Of a stretch of 26,567 nucleotides of DNA, positions 1-6,513 are shown piece by piece; the stretch's first letter is position 1, and each line of letters opens with the position of its first letter. The stretch is taken from assembly GCA_964651495.1 (NCBI GenBank), contig CAZYWP010000030.1, forward strand, positions 1-26,567. Reading direction: 5' to 3'. Below the pieces are notes generated by a model. That model worked only from the letters and a program-made list of their open reading frames with translations. It did no database searches and was not told the origin of the DNA. This DNA comes from CAZNVB01 sp964651495 (GTDB lineage Bacteria > Acidobacteriota > Aminicenantia > Aminicenantales > UBA8522). The position numbers and the translations under genes were made by a program.

Positions 1-2
1 AT

Positions 3-206
3 GCGCGTTTGGATACTCTCTTTTTGACCCTTCCGATATCCTGGAAAGGAACACTTGCTCAATATGCAGGACGACTCCACCGATTGCATTACAGCAAGAA
101 GGAAGTTCGGATATATGATTATGTCGATCATCAAATGCCCATGCTTGAACGGATGTATAAGCGGCGATTACAGGGATATCGGGCGTTTGGGTATGAAACT
201 GAATAG
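3..206 (+). CDS. C-terminal fragment of a superfamily II (DEAD/DEAH-type) helicase, cut by the window edge
   Basis: The reading frame is open from base 3 and ends at a TAG at 204-206, so only the last ~67 residues are present. It contains QYAGRLHR, which matches helicase motif VI (QxxGRxxR), whose arginines contact the ATP phosphates in SF2 enzymes. The tail (IYDYVD, then PMLERMYKRRLQGYRAFGY) resembles the end of a family of bacterial SF2 helicases found in defence contexts, including the helicase part of TOTE-type primase-helicases. I cannot tell which subfamily from this fragment. The only start codon in view is an internal TTG, so the true start is off the left edge. The region is AT-rich compared with most of the window, and it is followed on the same strand by mntA-hepT, which suggests a shared operon. 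The frame stays open after the TAG (see findings). Confidence 0.7.
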   Translation, partial: ARLDTLFLTLPISWKGTLAQYAGRLHRLHYSKKEVRIYDYVDHQMPMLERMYKRRLQGYRAFGYETE

Positions 207-297
207 GCTTGTTATGGATGTGGGCGTCACGCCAATGAGGAAAATGGCCTTGAAGAATCAATTGACGCAGTGATAAAATTAAAAGAAGAGGTCAATA

Positions 298-606
298 ATG
301 AAAGCTAAAACAACAAAGTCGATTCAAGAGATAAAAAGAATCTTGTTGTCACATAAGCAGGATTTATCGGATAAATATGGAGTCAGGGAAATTGGAATAT
401 TCGGCTCATATGTAAAAAACGAGCATAAAAAAAATAGCGATATCGATATTCTTGTTGATCTAGAGAAACCGATGGGATTCTTCAAATTTATCAGGCTAGA
501 GCGCTATCTGTCCGAATTGTTGGGGGCTAAGGTGGATCTGGTTACTAAAAATGCTCTTAAGCCGCATATTGGACAGCGTATCCTTGCAGAAGTCATCTAT
601 GTCTAA
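298..606 (+). CDS. mntA: MNT-type minimal nucleotidyltransferase antitoxin (MntA)
   Basis: This is a 102-residue protein with the nucleotidyltransferase signature GSx10DxD: G36-S37, then D48 and D50, and a third acidic residue D80 in the VDLV strand. The three carboxylates that bind metal are therefore present and the enzyme is probably active. Proteins of this size and motif are the antitoxin half of HEPN/MNT pairs. In studied examples MntA transfers AMP from ATP onto a tyrosine of the partner HepT and so blocks its RNase activity. A GAGG Shine-Dalgarno lies six bases before the ATG. The stop codon overlaps the start of hepT by eight bases, which is the expected coupling for this pair. The gene is AT-rich like its left neighbour. 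Confidence 0.9.
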   Translation: MKAKTTKSIQEIKRILLSHKQDLSDKYGVREIGIFGSYVKNEHKKNSDIDILVDLEKPMGFFKFIRLERYLSELLGAKVDLVTKNALKPHIGQRILAEVIYV

Positions 607-958
607 AAGACGAAGGATTATTGAACTAAGAGATTATCTTAACGACATCCTTGAGATGATTGCCGATATTGGAGAGTTTACAAAGAGTCTGACATTTGAA
701 GAATTTAAAAATGATAAGAAGACCGTTTATGCAGTTATCCGATGTCTTGAAGTCATCGGAGAAGCCAGTAAACAAATCCCATCAAACGTCAAGAAGCATT
801 ATGAGCAGATCCCCTGGGAAGATATTGCAGCGATGCGAAATAAGCTCATCCATGAATATTTCGGTGCTGATGTCTATATTGTCTGGCATACCGTTCAAGA
901 AGATTTAGGGCCGCTAGAGGCGGCAGTCAAGGAGGTTGCGAAAGAATTTTTGGATTGA
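599..958 (+). CDS. hepT: HEPN-domain ribonuclease toxin (HepT, DUF86 family)
   Basis: This is a 119-residue, mostly helical protein starting at an ATG inside the last codons of mntA. An upstream in-frame start at 551 would give 16 extra residues, but they overlap mntA more deeply and do not look like the family. The HEPN catalytic motif is R80-N-K-L-I-H85-E-Y87, the RX4HXY form that combines the RNase residues with the tyrosine modified by MntA. Known members cleave RNA (mRNA or tRNA) and arrest growth when not AMPylated. The order antitoxin first, toxin second, and the eight-base overlap fit a type VII-style toxin-antitoxin operon. The gene ends 30 bases before a tRNA-Leu gene. Confidence 0.9.
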   Translation: MSKRRRIIELRDYLNDILEMIADIGEFTKSLTFEEFKNDKKTVYAVIRCLEVIGEASKQIPSNVKKHYEQIPWEDIAAMRNKLIHEYFGADVYIVWHTVQEDLGPLEAAVKEVAKEFLD

Positions 959-988
959 TTTTTTTACGGTCGTTTTCAGAGAAAAGCT

Positions 989-1074
989 GCCGGGGTGGCG
1001 GAAGTGGTAGACGCAAGGGACTTAAAATCCCTCGGAACGAAAGTTCCGTGCCGGTTCGAGTCCGGCCCTCGGCA
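989..1074 (+). tRNA. tRNA-Leu (anticodon UAA)
   Basis: It folds as a class II tRNA of 86 bases. The acceptor arms are GCCGGGG and CCTCGGC (one G-U pair), the anticodon stem is AGGGA/TCCCT around the loop CTTAAAA, and the anticodon TAA is at 1023-1025. A long variable arm is closed by GGAAC/GTTCC, and the T stem GCCGG/CCGGC encloses TTCGAGT. The discriminator base is A, as expected for leucine tRNAs, and the CCA end is not encoded. It lies directly after the AT-rich helicase/mntA/hepT cassette. I looked for a second copy of its 3' end as an attachment-site trace and saw none in the window. Confidence 0.96.
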
Positions 1075-1137
1075 CTCCTGCTTGCCCCCTGTTTTCCTTG
1101 ATTGAGATTGGCCTCTCCGATCATTCAGGCTTTTACA

Positions 1138-1560
1138 TCAAGGCATGACCAAGCCTTCGTCTTGCGCGGCCGCCCGAAGCCTGGCGTCAGAGGAGGAAAA
1201 TGTTACAGGCAGCGACGTGAGTCGCTTGATCTCCAGTGCGGAGGCAAGATGAAGGGCGTCGAATCCCCGAAGAGCGTGTTTCTCAGCCAGGTCTCCTGCA
1301 GACTTGACCAAGTTGTTGTTAAGGTTAAGGACAAAATAGTGTTCCCAGTCCGTTTCGAGTTCATTCTTGACGCGTTTGTACTCGTTCTTGTCTATTCCCT
1401 TTTCCCGGAATTTCCGGGAGAGAGCAGCCCTGGCTTCAGCGTAAGAGAGAATCGAGGTGGCGACAATATCGGCCGCCTGCACTCTTCCGGCGATCTCATT
1501 TGAATCCGGCTCCTCGGCATACAACTTGACCAGGTCACTCGTCTCGAGGTACAGGATCAT
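1138..1560 (-). CDS. vapC: PIN-domain ribonuclease toxin (VapC-like)
   Basis: This is a 140-residue PIN-domain protein. The N-terminal strand MILYLETS followed by LVKLY is typical of VapC toxins. The other expected acidic residues are seen at E42 (SYAEARAAL), D101 (FDALHLASA) and D125 (SSSDARLRAA). In this fold they bind Mg2+ or Mn2+ and cleave RNA, usually tRNA or rRNA. The first conserved aspartate is replaced by glutamate (E6), which is unusual but keeps the charge. The gene's ATG overlaps the stop codon of the antitoxin by four bases (ATGA), so the two are translationally coupled. The opposite-strand frame across this region is a shadow. Confidence 0.88.
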   Translation of the reverse strand: MILYLETSDLVKLYAEEPDSNEIAGRVQAADIVATSILSYAEARAALSRKFREKGIDKNEYKRVKNELETDWEHYFVLNLNNNLVKSAGDLAEKHALRGFDALHLASALEIKRLTSLPVTFSSSDARLRAAAQDEGLVMP

Positions 1561-1835
1561 CTTCTTTCTTCGATGACAATCTCGGAGACGAGCTTTCCGG
1601 TCACTCTAGCCGGACGAACAGAACCAAGCGGCTTTCCTCCCTTCCAGAAAGCCATATCCTCCCTGATCAGCTCGGCCATTTTCTCGATCTCTGGGCTTCT
1701 TTCTGCCGAGGTCAAGTAAGCAATGATTTTTCCTCTCTCTGTGATGGCCAGTTCTTTCCCTTGCTTGACTTGGCTAAGATAATGGCTCAGCTTATTCTTC
1801 AATTCTCTAATCCCGACGGCCGTTGAATCTTTCAT
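1557..1835 (-). CDS. Phd/YefM-type antitoxin of the PIN toxin pair
   Basis: This is a 92-residue protein whose first half (GIRELKNKLSHYLSQVKQGK, then ELAITERGKIIAYL) is the Phd/YefM fold. That domain forms a dimer that binds the operator. The C-terminal half, rich in charged and aromatic residues, should wrap and block the PIN toxin. Antitoxins of this family commonly pair with PIN toxins in VapBC-type modules. No Shine-Dalgarno is visible before the ATG. Instead the promoter sits directly upstream, so the mRNA is probably leaderless. The start codon lies at the edge of an inverted repeat that is the likely autoregulatory operator. The gene precedes vapC with a four-base overlap. Confidence 0.88.
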   Translation of the reverse strand: MKDSTAVGIRELKNKLSHYLSQVKQGKELAITERGKIIAYLTSAERSPEIEKMAELIREDMAFWKGGKPLGSVRPARVTGKLVSEIVIEERR

Positions 1836-1873
1836 TGTAGCTACATCATATATTTAAATAGCTACAATGTCAA
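1833..1873 (-). promoter_or_regulatory. Antitoxin-toxin promoter embedded in an operator inverted repeat
   Basis: Read on the minus strand there is TTGACA (1873-1868), a 17-base spacer, TATGAT (1850-1845), nine bases, then the ATG. A perfect 11-bp inverted repeat, CATTGTAGCTA (1833-1843) and TAGCTACAATG (1859-1869), overlaps the -35 edge, the start site and the start codon. The left arm also contains the full palindrome TGTAGCTACA (1836-1845). The two AGCT centres are 21 bp apart, about two helical turns, as expected for cooperative binding of two antitoxin dimers on one DNA face. The expected transcription start is about two bases before the ATG. Confidence 0.8.
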
Positions 1874-2062
1874 TCTTGGGAAACATGATCCCGTTTACAT
1901 GATTTAGACGTGTTGGATCCGCTCAAAGTCTCAGCAGAGTTTTCGATATGTCGTCTCGGGATCTGCCGAACTCAAACCAACTCGGATGAAAATCTGTTTT
2001 AAAAACTCACGAGATTCAAGCTTGTAATTCGCGAATTCAGAGGATGAGGCCGATCGGCGCAG

Positions 2063-2908
2063 CTACCAAATGACCTCTGTCTCGACAACAAAATATTTAT
2101 AGTTTCCGTAGGTGTAGGCAGCCTCGTATTTTAAGTGTTCTTTATCATTCTTGGTGATGAAAACCTCTCTGATCTGCTGTCGGCTGGGAAATCTCACTCC
2201 CTCATGGACAATATTATAGGAGACAGCCCAAGTGATCTTGCGTTTTAGCTCACCCACGGAGGACTTAACTGTCTCGGCAAGATAGACGATCGAGGGAGGC
2301 TCCCATTCGATTTTCAGGATGCTGTAATCGGCCTCATCGATCCAGATTTTCCCGAAGTTGTTATTTTCCTCCCTTGGCTCTTTGGGCTCGGCTCTCAGGA
2401 CAACGGCTCTTCGGGGGCCGATATTTTCCGAGCCTGTGATTTCATAGTTAAAGTGCTTCTGCCAGTACTGGCTGAGAAACCCGACGGGACCAAAAACCAG
2501 AAATCGAGTGGACATCCTCGTTGTTTTGAGCTCTACGTCCTGCTCGTTTTTCTTTTTTCCGTTTTCAGCGAGCAGATTCCTGTGCTCCTTGAAATCATCG
2601 CCCTTTTTGACCATCTGGTAATCGTAGATATAGGATTTTTTCGCTGTCTTATCCTCTCTCAGGTCTTCCGCAAGTTCGACCCCCCTCCTAAGCAAGAAGC
2701 TCCTCTTGAACGTACAGGTTTTTTCCTCGATTCTTTCTTCACAGACAAAGTGGAGGGCCAGTCCCTTGAGTCTTTCGCAGTATTCGCCGGTCTTTTCCAG
2801 AATAGACTTCAATCTCTCCTGATCGGTCGCCTGCGGACCGGAAGAAAAAAGGGCCAAATTTCCGGTGAGCAGCGCCCAAGCAATACAGAATAATTGTTTC
2901 GGCCTCAT
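2063..2908 (-). CDS. Secreted protein of unknown function, possible LolA-like fold
   Basis: This is a 281-residue protein with an N-terminal signal peptide (hydrophobic core about residues 6-22, likely cleavage near residue 27). The body is rich in charged residues and predicted beta strands. The segment GKIWIDEADYSILKIEWEP, about residues 188-206, resembles the strand pattern in LolA/LolB-like outer-membrane lipoprotein-sorting families, where a hydrophobic ligand sits in an open beta sheet. I infer an envelope protein but cannot name the ligand. An AGGGG Shine-Dalgarno precedes the start, and a TATAAT box lies on this strand at 2955-2950. It is divergent from the VWA gene at 3092. Its base composition is more AT-rich than the following genes. 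Confidence 0.7.
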   Translation of the reverse strand: MRPKQLFCIAWALLTGNLALFSSGPQATDQERLKSILEKTGEYCERLKGLALHFVCEERIEEKTCTFKRSFLLRRGVELAEDLREDKTAKKSYIYDYQMVKKGDDFKEHRNLLAENGKKKNEQDVELKTTRMSTRFLVFGPVGFLSQYWQKHFNYEITGSENIGPRRAVVLRAEPKEPREENNNFGKIWIDEADYSILKIEWEPPSIVYLAETVKSSVGELKRKITWAVSYNIVHEGVRFPSRQQIREVFITKNDKEHLKYEAAYTYGNYKYFVVETEVIW

Positions 2909-2949
2909 TTTTCCCCTCTCAGAAAAGGCCTTCTGTTTTCACGGCATCA

Positions 2950-2955
2950 ATTATA
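2950..2955 (-). promoter_or_regulatory. Candidate -10 box for the secreted-protein gene at 2063-2908
   Basis: TATAAT reads perfectly on the minus strand about 40 bases before the start codon. The matching -35 (TTATCT at a 16-base spacing) is weak, so the call rests on the -10 box and its position between divergent genes. Confidence 0.4.
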
Positions 2956-3091
2956 TCACGATAGGGAATCGAGATAAGCACGGAGGAAATCCAAGCAACA
3001 GCCCTTGAAAAGGGGAATGGGCGGGGGTAGACTATTTTTAGAACATTTTTCCAAATGGCTTGATACGAGTCGAGAAGCCACGGGGGAAACA

Positions 3092-5176
3092 ATGCGCAAG
3101 ACGGGAAACCGGAAATTCAAGGGGGGATTTATCTCTATCGCCTTTGTGGCCTTGGCGGCCGTCCTCGCGGGGGCGGGCGCAGGCCAGCAAGAAAAGGCGC
3201 AGCGGGTTGCCCGACAGGACGCGGCCGCGGTGGTCAAGCTCGTTCCCGTGCGCGTGCTGGATTCAACCGGACGCCCCGTCCGCGGGCTCAAGAAAGAGGA
3301 TTTCGTCCTTTACGACAATGATGAGCTCAGGACGATCACCGAGTTCGAGGTCTATGAATGGGGTCAGCCGGTCACTGCGGCCGGAGAAGAAGCCGTTGCG
3401 GAGACGAAGGGTCGGCCGGAAACTCAGCGCAAGTATTTCTTCGTCCTGGACATGCAGGGCAGCGACCTGTTCGGAAACAGGGACGCCAAGAAGGCGGTGC
3501 TCGAATTCGCCGGGACCAGGCTCAAGCCCGGCGATGAGGCGAGCGTTCTCACCTTCGGAGCGATGAGCGGCCTGGTGTTGAAGCAGTACCTGACCTCGGA
3601 CCTGGACAAAATCAGGCAGGCGATCAAGCGATCGCTCGAAATCGGGGGCGGAAGCGAAAGCAGCGGCGCTGCCGTGGGCAGGATTTTAGGGGTTGACGTG
3701 GAGGAAGGCCAGGCGCGGGGGGTCGCAGAAAGGGCTGGAACAGCCGGCCGAGGCGGAGAGGGTGCTGGAGAACAGGGACAGCCTGCGGCCGGAATAGGAA
3801 TGACCACCCCATTCGGCCTCGGAGAGGGAATCCAGGTCGAAGTCCCCGGACTCGAGTCTGCAGCCCGAAACAAGGCGGACTTCGACCTGAGCATGGCCGA
3901 GCTGGCCAAGGCGATGAGATATGTCCCCGGGAGCAAGAGCGTCGTCTATTTTTCGATGCGCACGCCGGGAAAGGACGTGGGCCGGCTGTTCGCGGAGTCC
4001 AACACGACCATCTATGCCGTCAACACGAACAGCGTGCCGTCGATAGGCGGAGGGGCGGGCGCCGGCAAACGAAGAGAGCTGAAGAACCGGCAGGGGGAGG
4101 CTTTGATGGCGTTTGCCGAGGCGTCCGGGGGGCATTATTTCGCCGATGTCGCGGACGCGAAGACGATCGCCGAAGACGTCGCCTCCTTGAGCGGTAACTA
4201 TTATGTTCTTGGATATTATATCAATCCCTCCTGGGACGGCCGGTTGCACCGGATCAAAGTCGAACTCAATCAGCCGGGGAACCGGGTCCTTGTCCAGGAG
4301 GGCTATAACGACCCGAAGCCGTTCGTCGAGCTTTCAGACCTGGAAAAGAAGCTCCAGATTTTTAACCTGGCCCTATCCGACAAGCCGGTGGCCACTGACG
4401 CCCTAAACCTGCCCGGGCAAGCCTTTGTCGGCGCGGCGATGAAAGAAGCCAATGCCGCCGTTCTGCTGGAGCTCGCGGTGGAGGAACGGACCGGCGTTCC
4501 GCCCGGGAAAACGGAAATCTATACCTTCTTATTTGAAAAGGATCATAAGATCGTCCTGGGGGCACGAGGAGAGCTGGATACATCGTCCTTCGAGCACAAA
4601 ACCGTGTTCCCCTACCTTTTGGCCGGTCTTAAGCCGGGCGAATACGAATGCCGCGTCGTGGCTCGGGACATGGAAACAGGACAAACGGCGGCCTCCCGGT
4701 TCTCGTTCGCCATCCCCGCGCCGAGAGCAGTCGGGATGACACTATCTACCCCCCTGCTTTTGATCCCCGGGAAACAGGCCGATTTCATCCGCATGTCGCG
4801 GCCGCGGAAAGAGGAGAAAGAACCGCTGTCCATTATTCGATTTTTCCCCTTCCTGCCCCGGGACTGTGCGCCGCTGCTCCGAAGCCTCAGCCCGGGGGCT
4901 CAGAAAATATGGGCCTCGCTTCCCCTTCAGCCCGGGACCGAAATGCCGGCCGAACTGACGCTCGAGGTCAGATTGATCCCGGAATCCGGCGGGGAGGAGA
5001 TCCCGATCGAGTGGGTCGTCCTCGATACCAGGAAGGGAGAGGCGGGGACAGGTTTCGTCCTCTTCGAAATTCGGCTTCCCGATCTTAAGGCCGGAGCCTA
5101 CCGGCTGGAATTCACCGCCCTGGATGCCACCACCGCATCTCGGGCCTCGGCCAGCGCTCCGCTGGAGATCCGGTGA
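3092..5176 (+). CDS. Secreted VWA-domain protein, acidobacterial VWFA-related family
   Basis: This protein has 694 residues from the ATG at 3092. That start is chosen because a signal peptide follows immediately (KFKGGFISIAFVALAAVLAG) and a G-rich ribosome site precedes it. A TTG start at 3005 would add 29 residues ahead of the signal. Residues ~45-90 (VPVRVLDSTGRPVRGLKKED, then FVLYDNDE) are the lead-in strand typical of acidobacterial VWFA-related proteins. The VWA domain covers ~115-375, and the rest is beta-rich and unassigned. The MIDAS site reads D120-M-Q-G-S124, so the first serine of DxSxS is missing and metal binding is doubtful. A Gly/Ala/Glu-rich insertion occupies ~185-255. The role is unknown; an extracytoplasmic adhesion or scaffold role is inference. 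Confidence 0.85.
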   Translation: MRKTGNRKFKGGFISIAFVALAAVLAGAGAGQQEKAQRVARQDAAAVVKLVPVRVLDSTGRPVRGLKKEDFVLYDNDELRTITEFEVYEWGQPVTAAGEEAVAETKGRPETQRKYFFVLDMQGSDLFGNRDAKKAVLEFAGTRLKPGDEASVLTFGAMSGLVLKQYLTSDLDKIRQAIKRSLEIGGGSESSGAAVGRILGVDVEEGQARGVAERAGTAGRGGEGAGEQGQPAAGIGMTTPFGLGEGIQVEVPGLESAARNKADFDLSMAELAKAMRYVPGSKSVVYFSMRTPGKDVGRLFAESNTTIYAVNTNSVPSIGGGAGAGKRRELKNRQGEALMAFAEASGGHYFADVADAKTIAEDVASLSGNYYVLGYYINPSWDGRLHRIKVELNQPGNRVLVQEGYNDPKPFVELSDLEKKLQIFNLALSDKPVATDALNLPGQAFVGAAMKEANAAVLLELAVEERTGVPPGKTEIYTFLFEKDHKIVLGARGELDTSSFEHKTVFPYLLAGLKPGEYECRVVARDMETGQTAASRFSFAIPAPRAVGMTLSTPLLLIPGKQADFIRMSRPRKEEKEPLSIIRFFPFLPRDCAPLLRSLSPGAQKIWASLPLQPGTEMPAELTLEVRLIPESGGEEIPIEWVVLDTRKGEAGTGFVLFEIRLPDLKAGAYRLEFTALDATTASRASASAPLEIR

Positions 5177-5235
5177 GCTCGTATTGGAAGCCAGCGGAGG
5201 TATTTCTAATTCCGTGGTAGTCATGCGCTGATAGA

Positions 5236-5291
5236 AGGGGCGGGCGGCGCCGTTCGGGGCCCTTCACGGGGAAACCGCGCCACCCGCCCTT
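5236..5291 (+). terminator. Possible terminator hairpin after the VWA gene
   Basis: GGGCGGGCGGCGC (5238-5250) pairs with GCGCCACCCGCCC (5277-5289) with one mismatch over 13 positions, around a 26-base loop. Only a short T-rich stretch (TTATT) follows, so it may be a weak terminator or an mRNA-stabilising hairpin rather than a classic intrinsic terminator. Confidence 0.4.
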
Positions 5292-5324
5292 ATTGCGGAA
5301 ACAGAGATTCAATCGCAGGCTGCC

Positions 5325-5354
5325 TTGATCGAGAGACTGAAATAAAAGTATGAT
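5325..5354 (+). promoter_or_regulatory. Candidate sigma70-type promoter for the sugar-binding lipoprotein
   Basis: TTGATC (5325-5330), an 18-base spacer and TATGAT (5349-5354) lie 53 bases before the start codon, in a locally AT-rich stretch within GC-rich DNA. The -10 box matches five of six consensus bases and the -35 matches four. Confidence 0.55.
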
Positions 5355-5407
5355 AAAAAGTAAGGCCTTCTTATTGTTTTTCTATCGGAAATGATAGGGA
5401 GATGGAG

Positions 5408-6379
5408 ATGAATAAACGCCTGAGGCTGATTTGGCTGGCTTGGGCCGTCTTATGTTTAGTCAGTTCCTGCAGCCAGAAACAGGCTTCATCCGAGAAAAAG
5501 GCGGATGCGGAGACCCCTCCGCCCAAGTGGACGATCGGCATGAGCCAGTGCAACCTGGGGGAGCCCTGGCGTGTCCAGATGAACCTGGACATCCAGAATG
5601 CGGCCGAAAAACACCCTGAAATCAAGATTGTCTTCAAAGACGCCCAGAACGACTCCCTCAAACAGAGGTCGCAGATCGAAGAGTTCATCAATGCGGGCGT
5701 GGACTTGATCATCGTCTCGCCAAAAGAAGCAGCGCCCCTGACGCCACCCATCGCCGCGGCATATCAGAAGGGCATCCCGGTCATCGTCCTGGACAGGCGC
5801 GTGCTCGGAGACCAATACACCTGCTTCATCGGGGCCGATAACAAGCGCATCGGCAGGTCCGCAGGCAAGTGGATCCTCGAGAGGCTGGGCGGCAGCGGGA
5901 AGGTCGTCGAACTCAAGGGCCTGATGACCTCCACTCCCGGCCAGGACAGGAATTCGGGGTTTCGCGAAGGCATCAAGGGGAGCAACGTCGAGGTCATCTT
6001 TGAAGCCGACATGAAATGGCTGGAGCCCGAAGCCCGCAAAGAAATGGAATCCGCCCTGGCGCGGTTCCAGAGAATCGACCTTGTCTATGCTCACAATGAT
6101 CCGGGCGCTCACGGCGCCTATCTTGCGGCCAGGGCCGCGGGCCGGGAGAAGGATATTCTGTTCGTCGGGATCGATGCCCTTCCTCACGAAGGGCAGGTCT
6201 ATGTGAAACAGGGCCTCCTCGCCGCCAGTTTCGAATATCCCACCGGAGGCCGGGAGGCCGTTGAGATCGTCCTGAAGATCTTAAGCGGCGGACAGGTGGA
6301 GAAAGAAATTACCCTGTCCTCCAGGGTCTTTACCGCCGCTAACATCACCCAAGGCGGGGAATGGTTGAGCGAGAACTGA
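5408..6379 (+). CDS. Sugar-binding lipoprotein, RbsB/YtfQ-type periplasmic binding protein
   Basis: This is a 323-residue lipoprotein. The ATG at 5408 is preferred over 5402 because the AGGGAG ribosome site is correctly spaced only for it. The signal peptide ends in the lipobox LVSSC (C21), so it should be membrane-anchored. The rest is a type I periplasmic binding fold: IGMSQCNLGEPWR at the start, GVDLIIVSPKEAAPL in the first lobe, IPVIVLDRR at the hinge, DLVYAHNDPGAHGAYLAARA in the second lobe. This pattern is closest in feel to ribose and galactofuranose binding proteins (RbsB, YtfQ). No ABC ATPase or permease is nearby, so the transporter is encoded elsewhere or the protein acts as a sensor partner. 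It precedes lsrF and a dehydrogenase, which suggests the same carbohydrate pathway. Confidence 0.88.
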   Translation: MNKRLRLIWLAWAVLCLVSSCSQKQASSEKKADAETPPPKWTIGMSQCNLGEPWRVQMNLDIQNAAEKHPEIKIVFKDAQNDSLKQRSQIEEFINAGVDLIIVSPKEAAPLTPPIAAAYQKGIPVIVLDRRVLGDQYTCFIGADNKRIGRSAGKWILERLGGSGKVVELKGLMTSTPGQDRNSGFREGIKGSNVEVIFEADMKWLEPEARKEMESALARFQRIDLVYAHNDPGAHGAYLAARAAGREKDILFVGIDALPHEGQVYVKQGLLAASFEYPTGGREAVEIVLKILSGGQVEKEITLSSRVFTAANITQGGEWLSEN

Positions 6380-6454
6380 CCAAGCCGGGTGGGAAACAGG
6401 TCACCGGCAAATAAGCTCCGAATTCCTGCCTGTTTATTGGGGAAGCGCCTGCCG

Positions 6455-6484
6455 TTGACTTCACTCGAGGCCCTGCGTTATGCT
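6455..6484 (+). promoter_or_regulatory. Candidate sigma70-type promoter for lsrF and the dehydrogenase
   Basis: TTGACT (6455-6460), an 18-base spacer and TATGCT (6479-6484) lie 30 bases before the lsrF start. A strong AAAGGAG ribosome site (6501-6507) follows at six-base spacing from the ATG. This implies that lsrF and the next gene can be transcribed independently of the binding protein. Confidence 0.55.
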
Positions 6485-6513
6485 CATCATAAAGTCGATT
6501 AAAGGAGTTTTCC

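Noticed and set aside
989..1074. tRNA-Leu as an integration site for the AT-rich cassette
   Set aside because: The AT-rich genes are on the 5' side of the tRNA, no integrase is seen, and I found no second copy of the tRNA 3' end in the window.
3005..3091. TTG start adding 29 residues to the VWA protein
   Set aside because: The added residues precede a complete signal peptide that starts at the ATG at 3092, so the later start is more likely.
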